A stretch of 64,000 nucleotides of DNA. Origin: Mucilaginibacter empetricola. GTDB lineage: Bacteria; Bacteroidota; Bacteroidia; Sphingobacteriales; Sphingobacteriaceae. The position numbers were made by a program, and so were the translations under genes. A model generated the notes under the pieces. That model was not told the origin of the DNA. It saw only the letters and a list, made by a program, of their open reading frames with translations, and did no database searches. The DNA lies in contig NZ_JANUBZ010000007.1 in the NCBI RefSeq assembly GCF_024808665.1, positions 62,001-126,000 of the forward strand, read 5' to 3'. Positions 8,989 to 15,821 of the stretch are shown piece after piece (the stretch's first letter is position 1; every line of letters begins with the position of its first letter).

Positions 8989-9723
8989 TCAGGTTGTTTT
9001 GCGCAATTTAATAATCCGCATCCAATGCAGCAGTTTTATTACGGGGTACGATGGATCGAGCTCAAACCAGCGCTTGGCAAAATTTACGTCGTTTGGCTTT
9101 TGGTGATGATTGTTTTGAAAAAGCTCGCCCATCATCAAAAAATCAAGCGGGAGCATGTTTTTGCTGTGATCGCCATTATCAAAATTGGCGTAACCGTATT
9201 TATGCCCGCACCAGTTTACTATAGCTCCGTGTAATGGCCCCATAAAAAAATGAACAGGCAACAGTAGATATAACCACCAGTACGGCGCAAAAACGATATA
9301 AAAAGCTATATAAAACAGCACAAAGCCAATTCTGGTAATCCACATATCGCCAATATAATCAAGCGTTGGCCAGGTGGGGTAACGATCACGGAATTGCAGT
9401 TCCGGCTCTAGTTTATACTTCAGATAATTAAGGTAAATGTTTTTTGTTTGAATCATTAAGCCCCAAACATCTTTTATAAAATGCGGTGAGTGCGGATCTT
9501 TTTCGGTATCACTATAAGCATGGTGCATACGATGCATGATGGCATAGGCCCTCGGATTTAAAAAAGATGATCCTTGGAAAATAAAGGTTGCCCCATAAAA
9601 GGTACGTTCCCAAAACTTGTTCATCTTAAACATTTTGTGCGAAGCATATCGATGCAAAAAAAATGTCTGGAAAAACAAGGAGAAAAACCAATGACAGCAA
9701 AAGAAAATGAGGATGATAGTCAT
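8989..9723 (-). CDS. Acyl-CoA/acyl-lipid desaturase (membrane di-iron)
   Basis: The 244-residue protein shows the three histidine boxes of the stearoyl-CoA desaturase-like family: HRYASH (24-29), HRMHH (64-68) and QNNHH near residue 205, plus the auxiliary NWCGH. These His residues bind the two irons that insert a cis double bond into a saturated acyl chain at the membrane, using O2 and electrons from a redox partner. Such a double bond is the substrate needed by CFA-type enzymes, so its place as second gene of the operon makes metabolic sense. It is shorter than the delta-9 enzymes of animals, as usual for bacteria. Confidence 0.87.
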   Translation of the reverse strand: MTIILIFFCCHWFFSLFFQTFFLHRYASHKMFKMNKFWERTFYGATFIFQGSSFLNPRAYAIMHRMHHAYSDTEKDPHSPHFIKDVWGLMIQTKNIYLNYLKYKLEPELQFRDRYPTWPTLDYIGDMWITRIGFVLFYIAFYIVFAPYWWLYLLLPVHFFMGPLHGAIVNWCGHKYGYANFDNGDHSKNMLPLDFLMMGELFQNNHHQKPNDVNFAKRWFELDPSYPVIKLLHWMRIIKLRKTT

Positions 9724-9741
9724 TTTTTTATTCGTTAATAG

Positions 9742-10281
9742 CTATTTGGCACTATGTGCTTTTATAAAAGCAAGTGCATCATCGGCGTGCTTTTTGCCCT
9801 GCATCATGGCTTCATAAGCAAAAACCACCCTGCCTTTTAAATCAACAATAAATGTTTCGCGGCCGCTCATAAACATTTTGTTTTTTACGCCAAACAGGTG
9901 ATATACCTTGTCACCGGGATCGCTCAATAAAATAAATGGCAGTTTATAATGATCGCTAAATTCTTTATGGCTGGCAACCGTGCCGTTATTTATGCCGATA
10001 ACAATAGCGCCGGCTTTAGTAAAATCGTTAAAACTATCTCTGAAAGAGCAGGCTTCTTTAGTGCAAACCATACTTTCGTCCTTAGGATAAAAATAGATCA
10101 CCAAAAACTGTTTGCCGGTATAGTCGGCGCTGTTAAACACCTTTCCGTTTTGATCTGTTAATGAAAAAGATGGCATGGTATCGCCTAAAACTAGTGTTTT
10201 TTCGTTGGATTGGGCCTTTGACTTATATCCTATTAAAAGCAGTAATGAGAACAGGATAGCGGCAGCTGATTTTATATTCAT
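9742..10281 (-). CDS. Exported peroxiredoxin, BCP/PrxQ type
   Basis: The 179-residue protein has an N-terminal signal peptide (about residues 1-23), then an AhpC/TSA domain starting GDTMPSFSLTDQNGK. The peroxidatic cysteine is C73 in SMVCTKEAC and the likely resolving cysteine is C78, the five-residue spacing of BCP-type enzymes; the usual Thr-Pro before the first Cys is replaced by Ser-Met. It would reduce lipid or hydrogen peroxides in the periplasm. It is the first gene of the lipid operon, 18 nt before the desaturase, which suggests protection of unsaturated or modified acyl chains from oxidation. Confidence 0.85.
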   Translation of the reverse strand: MNIKSAAAILFSLLLLIGYKSKAQSNEKTLVLGDTMPSFSLTDQNGKVFNSADYTGKQFLVIYFYPKDESMVCTKEACSFRDSFNDFTKAGAIVIGINNGTVASHKEFSDHYKLPFILLSDPGDKVYHLFGVKNKMFMSGRETFIVDLKGRVVFAYEAMMQGKKHADDALAFIKAHSAK

Positions 10282-10315
10282 AACTTAACCTACGAAGAAT
10301 ACACTGCCCGGCGAT

Positions 10316-10335
10316 TTATTATTTGCAAATAATAA
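10316..10335. promoter_or_regulatory. Perfect 20-bp palindrome upstream of the lipid operon
   Basis: TTATTATTTG followed by its exact complement CAAATAATAA gives a perfect 20-bp palindrome 35 nt before the peroxiredoxin start. On the minus strand it contains TATTATTTG, close to the Bacteroidota -7 element TAnnTTTG, so it could be a promoter element overlapped by an operator for a dimeric regulator of the whole operon. No regulator gene is adjacent. Confidence 0.5.
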
Positions 10336-10340
10336 GGCAC

Positions 10341-10373
10341 AAAAAAGCCAGAGCCTCAAATGAGCGTCCGGCT
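10341..10373 (-). terminator. Terminator after the sugar phosphate isomerase gene
   Basis: Read on the minus strand, AGCCGGA and TCTGGCT form a stem with an inner GCTC/GAGG part, followed directly by TTTTTTG. It ends transcripts coming from the gene at 10400-11275 before they reach the lipid operon, which supports an independent promoter for the latter. Confidence 0.6.
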
Positions 10374-10399
10374 ATAGTTGATTAATGCTTATCTTTTTA

Positions 10400-11275
10400 T
10401 TAAACTAAATTACTTTTAATATACTTATAGCTCTGGGCGATGCTATCGTATGGTTCGCCAGGGCATTTATCCTGCTCAACAAAGAAATATTTTAACCCTG
10501 CTGTTTTGGCGTGTTCAAATATTTTCTTAAAGTCAATAACACCGTTGCCTACCTCGGTAAACATTTGGTCAGGTGTTTTATCCATATCTTTAATGTGCCA
10601 TAAAGGGAAACGGCCTGGATGCTCATTAATTAGCGCAATAGGATCTTGCTTGGCTTTGGTTACCCAATACATATCCATTTCCATTTTTACCAGGTTTTTA
10701 TCGGTAACAGCCAATAAGGTTTCGTATGGATATTTGCCGTCCTCTTGTATAAATTCAAAATCGTGGTTGTGGTAGCAAAGCTGGATACCTGCTTTTTTGC
10801 AGATCTCGCCGGCAGTATTTAAATCGCCACCTATTTTTTTGTAATGATCAAGGGTTCCGCGTTCGGCAGGCGAAAGCCATGCACATACCATATATTTAAT
10901 GCCTAATGCCGCTGCGTCATCAACCGCTCTGTTCCAGTCGTTTAATATGGTACCTTTCATATCCTTACCGTCTTCGCCTAAGCGATAATGGCAGCTTGGT
11001 ATAATTAATCCGTTATCTTTTAAAAGGTTTGAAAAGCTTGCACCATCCATTCCATAAAACTTCTCGGTGCCGGTATAGGTTGCGCCCTCAACAGAGTTAT
11101 AGCCAACCTGGGCTACTTTAGCCAAAGTAGCAGCCGGATCTTGTGCCATATGATCGCGTACGGTGTATAACTGAAGCCCGATATATTTTTTATCGTAAGC
11201 AAATAATTTAGGGGCTACTAACATTCCAGCCGAAAGCACAGCCGAAGTTTTAAGAAATGATCTCCTGGTAGTCAT
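10400..11275 (-). CDS. Tat-exported sugar phosphate isomerase/epimerase (xylose isomerase-like TIM barrel)
   Basis: The 291-residue protein begins with a twin-arginine signal TTRRSFLKTSAVLSAGM and continues as an AP endonuclease 2-type TIM barrel, seen in IGLQLYTVRD, CYHNHDFEF, VKMEMDMYWV and LWHIKDMD, where the Glu, Asp and His residues would bind a divalent metal. Bacteroidota carry many such exported barrels; they are thought to isomerise or oxidise/reduce sugar derivatives in the periplasm, often with NIPSNAP or oxidoreductase neighbours. A 21-bp palindrome lies 26-46 nt upstream of its start and also occurs in front of the GH3 gene. The true substrate is unknown. Confidence 0.8.
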   Translation of the reverse strand: MTTRRSFLKTSAVLSAGMLVAPKLFAYDKKYIGLQLYTVRDHMAQDPAATLAKVAQVGYNSVEGATYTGTEKFYGMDGASFSNLLKDNGLIIPSCHYRLGEDGKDMKGTILNDWNRAVDDAAALGIKYMVCAWLSPAERGTLDHYKKIGGDLNTAGEICKKAGIQLCYHNHDFEFIQEDGKYPYETLLAVTDKNLVKMEMDMYWVTKAKQDPIALINEHPGRFPLWHIKDMDKTPDQMFTEVGNGVIDFKKIFEHAKTAGLKYFFVEQDKCPGEPYDSIAQSYKYIKSNLV

Positions 11276-11300
11276 AATTTTAAAATTGGTTGAGGTAAAT

Positions 11301-11321
11301 ATAGTGTATTATTGACACAAT
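11301..11321. promoter_or_regulatory. Palindromic operator, copy A (upstream of sugar isomerase gene)
   Basis: On the minus strand it reads ATTGTGT-CAATAAT-ACACTAT. It differs at only two of 21 positions from the palindrome at 33700-33720 in front of the GH3 gene. It sits between the NIPSNAP gene end and the start of the isomerase gene. The 7-bp arms and 7-nt centre fit a dimeric repressor or activator. Confidence 0.6.
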
Positions 11322-11347
11322 CAAAATATGCAACCAATTTGATACAA

Positions 11348-12142
11348 TTAAATTTGCGAGCAGGCCGCGGGCACAATAAATGTGGATGTAATGCGCGAAA
11401 CCAGCTTCGCATCGGCATAATCGGGTATGGTGCTTATCTTTTTCCACTCGGGGTCACTTCCAAAAGCTTTCCAGTGATTGTCATGTGCGGCCATATCATC
11501 AAAGGTTACCATATAAATTAAATTGGGGCGCAGTTCGCCAATAATAGTCTCTCCAAAAAACACCGGGTTAAATCCTAATCGTTTAAAAATATCTATCTCG
11601 CCTGCATCATTAAACATTTCCAGTTTCTTTTTCCCGGCACCTTCGCTGGCGTGCTCATAACGGCGCAATTCAAAAATGCGCGACTTCTTTTGCGGAGCTT
11701 GCAGCACGGGCATGTGAGTGAAAGCCTTCAATACCGAGCTTTCAATTCTGTCGTAAGCAGGGTCAGTTGCCGGGGCGTTTAAATAAGCCTGGCCAGCGGC
11801 AAGGTATAATTTATCGGCAGCCAGTTTATCATGAATGGTCATCAATTCGTCCCATGTATTATAAGGAATAAAAGCGTACAGTTTAGTTTGCTCAGTCGGC
11901 TTAAGCTCTTTAAACAAACCAATGTTTTTACTTCCATACCTGTTTAACGCCGGGATAAACGCATTGGCAAAATACTCTTCAACCAAGCCTTGTTGCTGCT
12001 CGTTTTTTAAAGTATAAACACGCAGTTCGTAAAACTGACGAATGCTTATTTTGGGCTTAATGGCCGATTTACCTAATTGCGGCATAACTACTCCTGCGGC
12101 AGAAGTCATTATTGATGCTTTTACAAAAGAGCGTCTTTTCAT
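11348..12142 (-). CDS. Tat-exported NIPSNAP-domain protein
   Basis: I start the protein at the ATG at 12142, because MKRRSFVKASIMTSAAG is a good twin-arginine signal; an upstream in-frame ATG would add 26 residues of unlikely sequence. The mature part holds two ferredoxin-like alpha/beta barrel units, recognisable from YELRVYTLKNEQQQGLVEEY and FELRRYEHASEGAGKKKLEM, each with the NIPSNAP pattern of a strand starting with ELR-Y. NIPSNAP proteins have no settled function. It precedes the exported isomerase gene by 72 nt, so the two may act on the same periplasmic metabolite. Confidence 0.8.
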   Translation of the reverse strand: MKRRSFVKASIMTSAAGVVMPQLGKSAIKPKISIRQFYELRVYTLKNEQQQGLVEEYFANAFIPALNRYGSKNIGLFKELKPTEQTKLYAFIPYNTWDELMTIHDKLAADKLYLAAGQAYLNAPATDPAYDRIESSVLKAFTHMPVLQAPQKKSRIFELRRYEHASEGAGKKKLEMFNDAGEIDIFKRLGFNPVFFGETIIGELRPNLIYMVTFDDMAAHDNHWKAFGSDPEWKKISTIPDYADAKLVSRITSTFIVPAACSQI

Positions 12143-12383
12143 AGTTAATGGATGAGTGATAAAACTACAAAAAATTGCCTGCAACCTGGTCAATTGCGTC
12201 CTGCATAAATTATTAGCCAAATTGCCTTTTTACATACAATAAACAATATTTTACATAAACTTGTAACCTGATCTAACCAATCGAGTTTATAGACTGTATT
12301 TTTTACACCCGGGTGCCGTTTTATTTTACCGGTATTTATATATTTATGAACCTATTGGCTTATCGGCAATTTAAATCCGCAAA

Positions 12384-13193
12384 ATGAACGACCAATTTTA
12401 CAGGCAGATTTTTGACAAACACCAGGATGTTGAGGCCACTCCCTCCAATAGAGATATTACGGCCTGGGCACTACAAGTTATCCGCCTGTTATATCCCGAA
12501 CAGTCTAAACAAATTTTCACCTCTGTAAATCAGCTAAAAGAAGAATTTCAAAGATTAGAGCATGAACTGGTGCTGGTGATGAATGCTACCAAGGCTTGCC
12601 AGGATTGTGATAACGAGCGTTTGGCGCAGTCTTTTTTTGAGGAGATGCCCCGCTTATATGCCATATTAAATACCGACATACAAGCCATTTTTAATGGCGA
12701 CCCCGCAGCGGGCAGCGAGTTTGAGGTAATCCGCACTTATCCGGGGTTTTTCGCTATTTCGTTTTACCGGTTAGCAAACAGTCTGCACAAATATAATGTA
12801 CCTCTTTTGCCGCGCATCCTTACCGAGCATGCGCATTCTAAAACAGGTATTGATATTCATCCAGCTGCGCAAATAGACGAGTATTTCCATATAGATCATG
12901 GTACCGGTATTGTAATTGGCGAAAGCTGCATCATCGGCAAGCATGTAAAACTGTACCAGGGCGTTACGCTGGGCGCTTTAAGCGTGGCTAAAAATATGGC
13001 GAACACCAAACGGCATCCAACGGTAGAAGATGATGTTATCATTTACTCGGGCGCTACTATTTTAGGGGGCGAAACCGTAATTGGCCATAATAGCGTTATA
13101 GGAGGTAATGTGTGGCTCACCAAAAGTATTCCGCCGCATTCAACGGTATTTCATAAGCCCGAAATCACCGTATTAAATAAATCGAAAGTTTAA
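12384..13193 (+). CDS. cysE: Serine O-acetyltransferase (EpsC/CysE)
   Basis: The 269-residue protein has a helical N-terminal half and a left-handed beta-helix C-terminal half with hexapeptide repeats. The active-site parts DIHPAAQIDEYFHIDHGTG and VKLYQGVTLGALS are intact, with the catalytic Asp/His pair. It makes O-acetylserine from serine and acetyl-CoA, the first step of cysteine synthesis. It is followed after 4 nt by the cysteine synthase gene, so the two enzymes of the pathway are made together and could form a cysteine synthase complex. The C-terminus ends KPEITVLNKSKV without the terminal isoleucine that usually docks into the synthase. Confidence 0.9.
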   Translation: MNDQFYRQIFDKHQDVEATPSNRDITAWALQVIRLLYPEQSKQIFTSVNQLKEEFQRLEHELVLVMNATKACQDCDNERLAQSFFEEMPRLYAILNTDIQAIFNGDPAAGSEFEVIRTYPGFFAISFYRLANSLHKYNVPLLPRILTEHAHSKTGIDIHPAAQIDEYFHIDHGTGIVIGESCIIGKHVKLYQGVTLGALSVAKNMANTKRHPTVEDDVIIYSGATILGGETVIGHNSVIGGNVWLTKSIPPHSTVFHKPEITVLNKSKV

Positions 13194-13197
13194 ATTT

Positions 13198-14070
13198 ATG
13201 GCAGGTATAATTGATCTGATAGGCAATACGCCTATGGCCGAGATAAAAAAATTGAATCCTAATCCTAACGTCCGCATTTTTGCCAAACTGGAAGGAAATA
13301 ACCCAGGTGGTAGCGTGAAGGACCGTGCAGCACTCAACATGGTGCGCAGCGCAATGGAGCGGGGAGACATTAAACCCGGAACAAAACTAATTGAAGCAAC
13401 CAGCGGTAATACCGGTATCGCTTTGGCCATGATAGCCTGTTTATACGGACTGGAAATTGAGCTGGTGATGCCGTCCAACTCAACACGCGAGCGTACTTTA
13501 ACCATGGAAGCATTTGGTGCTAAAGTAACCCTGCTGGATGGCATTGAACTTTGCCGCGATTATGCCGAAGAAAAAGGCGCAAGTGGCGATTTTTTTCTGC
13601 TTAATCAGTTTGCTAATCCTGATTGCTACCTGGCCCATTATAAAACTACCGGACCCGAAATTTGGCGCGATACCGAAGGCCAGATAACCCATTTTGTAAG
13701 TGCGATGGGCACTACGGGTACTATTATGGGTAATTCCATCTACTTAAAAGAAAAGAACCCTGATATACAGATTATTGGCTGCCAGCCTACAGAATCCTCA
13801 TCAATACCAGGAATACGCCGCTGGCCGGTGGAGTATCTGCCAAAAATATTTGACCCTAAAAAAGTTGACCGGGTGATGGATATTTCACAGGAGGAAGCGA
13901 CGTTGATGGCCCGCAGAATGGCCCGGGAAGAAGGCATTTTCGCCGGAATGAGCAGTGGTGGCGCCATGTCGGCTGCTATAAGGCTGGCTGGCGAACTTAC
14001 CGAAGGTACTATTGTATTTATTTGCTGTGACCGTGGCGACAGGTATTTGAGCAGTGATTTGTTTGGGTGA
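13198..14070 (+). CDS. cysM: Cysteine synthase, CysM type
   Basis: The 290-residue PLP enzyme shows the PLP lysine K41 in NPGGSVKDRAA, the TSGNTG loop (about 65-70) that binds the carboxylate of the substrate, and GTTGTIMG, the phosphate-binding loop. It replaces the acetyl group of O-acetylserine by sulfide (or thiosulfate in CysM-type enzymes) to give cysteine. It lies directly behind the serine acetyltransferase gene. Length and motifs are complete. The choice of CysM over CysK rests on its length and start and is less certain than the family. Confidence 0.88.
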   Translation: MAGIIDLIGNTPMAEIKKLNPNPNVRIFAKLEGNNPGGSVKDRAALNMVRSAMERGDIKPGTKLIEATSGNTGIALAMIACLYGLEIELVMPSNSTRERTLTMEAFGAKVTLLDGIELCRDYAEEKGASGDFFLLNQFANPDCYLAHYKTTGPEIWRDTEGQITHFVSAMGTTGTIMGNSIYLKEKNPDIQIIGCQPTESSSIPGIRRWPVEYLPKIFDPKKVDRVMDISQEEATLMARRMAREEGIFAGMSSGGAMSAAIRLAGELTEGTIVFICCDRGDRYLSSDLFG

Positions 14071-14101
14071 TTGAATTAATCATTCCAAATTTGTATTTTT
14101 G
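14071..14101 (+). promoter_or_regulatory. Likely promoter of the toxin-antitoxin pair
   Basis: TATTTTTG at 14094-14101 matches the Bacteroidota -7 element, and TTG at 14071-14073 lies exactly 20 nt before it. Transcription would then start at about the antitoxin ATG (14107), giving a nearly leaderless mRNA. The core also overlaps a short inverted repeat (GATTGAATTAATC). Confidence 0.45.
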
Positions 14102-14106
14102 ATTAT

Positions 14107-14316
14107 ATGGAATCGATAGTTGTACATCCTGAAAGTGCGGAGCAATTGGAAGCTGTCAAAGCTGTTTTGAAAGCCTTAAAAATTCCATTTGAGCCACAGG
14201 CTACCGTTTTACCTTCACATGTTTCAAAAAGCATTCAGAAAAGTTTAAAACAATTCGAAAACGGGCAAACTATTTCTCTTGAAGAGTTCAAACAAAAGCA
14301 TTTTATTCAAAAATGA
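14107..14316 (+). CDS. DUF2683-type antitoxin-like protein
   Basis: The 69-residue protein starts MESIVVHPESAEQLEAVKAV, the pattern of the DUF2683 family found in front of RelE/ParE toxins in Bacteroidota. The first part gives a beta strand with an acidic helix, and the end (QTISLEEFKQKHFIQK) would wrap around the toxin. Its stop overlaps the toxin start by four bases, the usual arrangement that couples antitoxin and toxin translation. It probably neutralises the next gene product and may repress its own promoter. Confidence 0.8.
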   Translation: MESIVVHPESAEQLEAVKAVLKALKIPFEPQATVLPSHVSKSIQKSLKQFENGQTISLEEFKQKHFIQK

Positions 14317-14606
14317 TCTTTGAGCTCAAGTTCACGCCAGAAGCTGAAGAAACTTATGATTCACTTACCTCACAACTTCAAGAAAGATGGGGCGATCAGT
14401 TTGCAATAAAGTTTGAAACAAAAGTTTTGAAAGCTTTGGAAGCAATTTCGGTCAGTCCTTATTTATATCCAATTATTGAAGAAAGTACCGAAGTAAGAAG
14501 ATGCGTTTTGCATAAAAATTGCTCAATGCTTTATAAAGTTTTTGACGATGTCGTTCTAATAGTCTGTTTTTGGGATAATCGACAAGATCCCTTATTTAGT
14601 CATTAA
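14313..14606 (+). CDS. RelE/ParE family toxin
   Basis: The 97-residue protein has the RelE/ParE fold marks: FELKFTPEAEETYDSL at the start, a middle segment with VSPYLYPIIEE, then RRCVLHKNCSMLYKVFDD and VLIVCFWDNRQDP at the end. The late Arg and the WDNRQDP tail are typical of the ParE/YafQ-like plasmid stabilisation branch. It would either cut mRNA at the ribosome or poison gyrase; sequence alone does not decide. It is coupled to its antitoxin by a four-base overlap. Confidence 0.85.
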   Translation: MIFELKFTPEAEETYDSLTSQLQERWGDQFAIKFETKVLKALEAISVSPYLYPIIEESTEVRRCVLHKNCSMLYKVFDDVVLIVCFWDNRQDPLFSH

Positions 14607-14613
14607 CCTTCAA

Positions 14614-14646
14614 AAACTTACGAAGTTTTGAAAACTTCGTAAGTTT
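14614..14646. repeat. 33-bp near-perfect palindrome (copy 1 of a composite repeat)
   Basis: AAACTTACGAAGTTTT, one G, then its exact complement. It directly follows the toxin gene and could act as a terminator, but a similar palindrome at 28228-28252 is followed by the same 48-nt block, so it is part of a dispersed repeat rather than only a terminator. Confidence 0.7.
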
Positions 14647-14656
14647 AATTCCACCA

Positions 14657-14704
14657 TATATGTCAGGTGGAGGCCCTCGAAGCATCTGTGCAAAAGCCTC
14701 TGCG
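14657..14704 (+). repeat. 48-nt dispersed block (copy 1)
   Basis: It matches the block at 28261-28308 at 40 of 48 positions, sharing TATATGTCA, CTCGAAGCAT and CTCTGCG. Both copies stand about ten bases after a perfect palindrome. No reading frame runs through it. Confidence 0.65.
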
Positions 14705-14760
14705 TTAAACCGTAGAGATACCAAGCATACCTACGGCACGCAAAAAAATCTTGACAACAA

Positions 14761-14797
14761 TATTCTACCCACGATATGCGCCTACGGCGCATTTTTG
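14761..14797 (+). repeat. REP/BIME-like element, copy 1
   Basis: A TTCTACC head is followed about ten bases later by the hairpin ATGCGCC-TAC-GGCGCAT (14776-14792) and a T-run. The same plan of head plus hairpin is found at 20756-20789, 20841-20877, 28056-28094 and 28183-28219. It lies just before the stop of the GH43 gene. Confidence 0.6.
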
Positions 14798-14807
14798 TCA
14801 TTTCACT

Positions 14808-15803
14808 TTACAACTTCCTCGCTTCCACCCCTTCATTCGTAATCTTCACTGGCAATATTAAACCATCTTTATCAAAATACATTTTATCAATACAAACCAC
14901 GCGGTGATTGCCGTCGGTTTCGCCTAATGGGCGGCGGTGATAAATAATATACCATTCATTGGTGCCTGGAACGTTGATTGCGGAATGATGGCCCGCTCCT
15001 GTTGCTATTACAGGATCCTGCTTTAAAATAGTGGCGATACGTTTAAACGGACCGGTTGGGGTATCGCCTATGGCATAAGCTACGCGGTAATCGGGGCCTG
15101 TCCAGCCGCCTTCGCTCCACATTAAATAGTATTTGCCTTGACGCTTAAACATTACCGGCCCCTCTACATAATCTTTTGGTGTAATGTTTTTGTAAGAGAT
15201 GCCATCGGCAAAAGGAACTACTCCGGTGAAATCATTATTGAGCTTGGCTATGTTGCATTGTCCCCATCCACCATAAATAATATAGTATTGGCCATCATCA
15301 TCCTTAAAAACAAACTGATCAATAGGTTGCGCTTTGTTATAAATTTTACCGATGAGCGGCTTGCCTAAATAATCTTTAAACGGCCCCTCGGGTTTATCAG
15401 CGACAGCTACGCCTATGCCGCCAACCTCTTTGGTATCATCGTGAATATCATTTGCGCCAAAAAACAAATAGTATTTGCCATCCTTTTGGGTAATAGCGGG
15501 TGCCCACAAGGCTTTCTTTACCCATTTTACCGCGCTTGAATCAAGCACATGGCTATGCTTTGTCCAATGCACCAGGTCGGCTGACGAAAAACCATCCATA
15601 AAAACCTGTTCATTATATGGTGCGGAGTAGGTAGGATACACCCAATATTCGTTACCAAATATTTTTGCCTCCGGGTCGGCATACCAACCCGGGAAAATAG
15701 GATTGCCTGAATATTCCTTTTTTTGCGCCGATGCTATACCAACGCAAAAAACCAAAATCAAAGGAAAAGCGTGTTTAATAACCTTCCAAATGATGCTTGT
15801 CAT
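14808..15803 (-). CDS. Secreted glycoside hydrolase, family 43
   Basis: The 331-residue protein has a signal peptide (about residues 1-26, ending in ASAQ) and the five-bladed propeller of GH43. The catalytic base Asp is in GWYADPEAKIF, the pKa-modulating Asp in the QPIDQFVFKDDDG part, and the general acid Glu in DYVEGPVMFK. These enzymes release arabinose, xylose or galactose from plant polysaccharides in the periplasm or outside. It stands alone here, not in a SusC/SusD locus. Its start is close to the helicase gene end (18 nt), but the helicase is cytosolic, so a shared function is unlikely. Confidence 0.87.
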   Translation of the reverse strand: MTSIIWKVIKHAFPLILVFCVGIASAQKKEYSGNPIFPGWYADPEAKIFGNEYWVYPTYSAPYNEQVFMDGFSSADLVHWTKHSHVLDSSAVKWVKKALWAPAITQKDGKYYLFFGANDIHDDTKEVGGIGVAVADKPEGPFKDYLGKPLIGKIYNKAQPIDQFVFKDDDGQYYIIYGGWGQCNIAKLNNDFTGVVPFADGISYKNITPKDYVEGPVMFKRQGKYYLMWSEGGWTGPDYRVAYAIGDTPTGPFKRIATILKQDPVIATGAGHHSAINVPGTNEWYIIYHRRPLGETDGNHRVVCIDKMYFDKDGLILPVKITNEGVEARKL

Positions 15804-15821
15804 ATTCGGAGAATAATAAAT

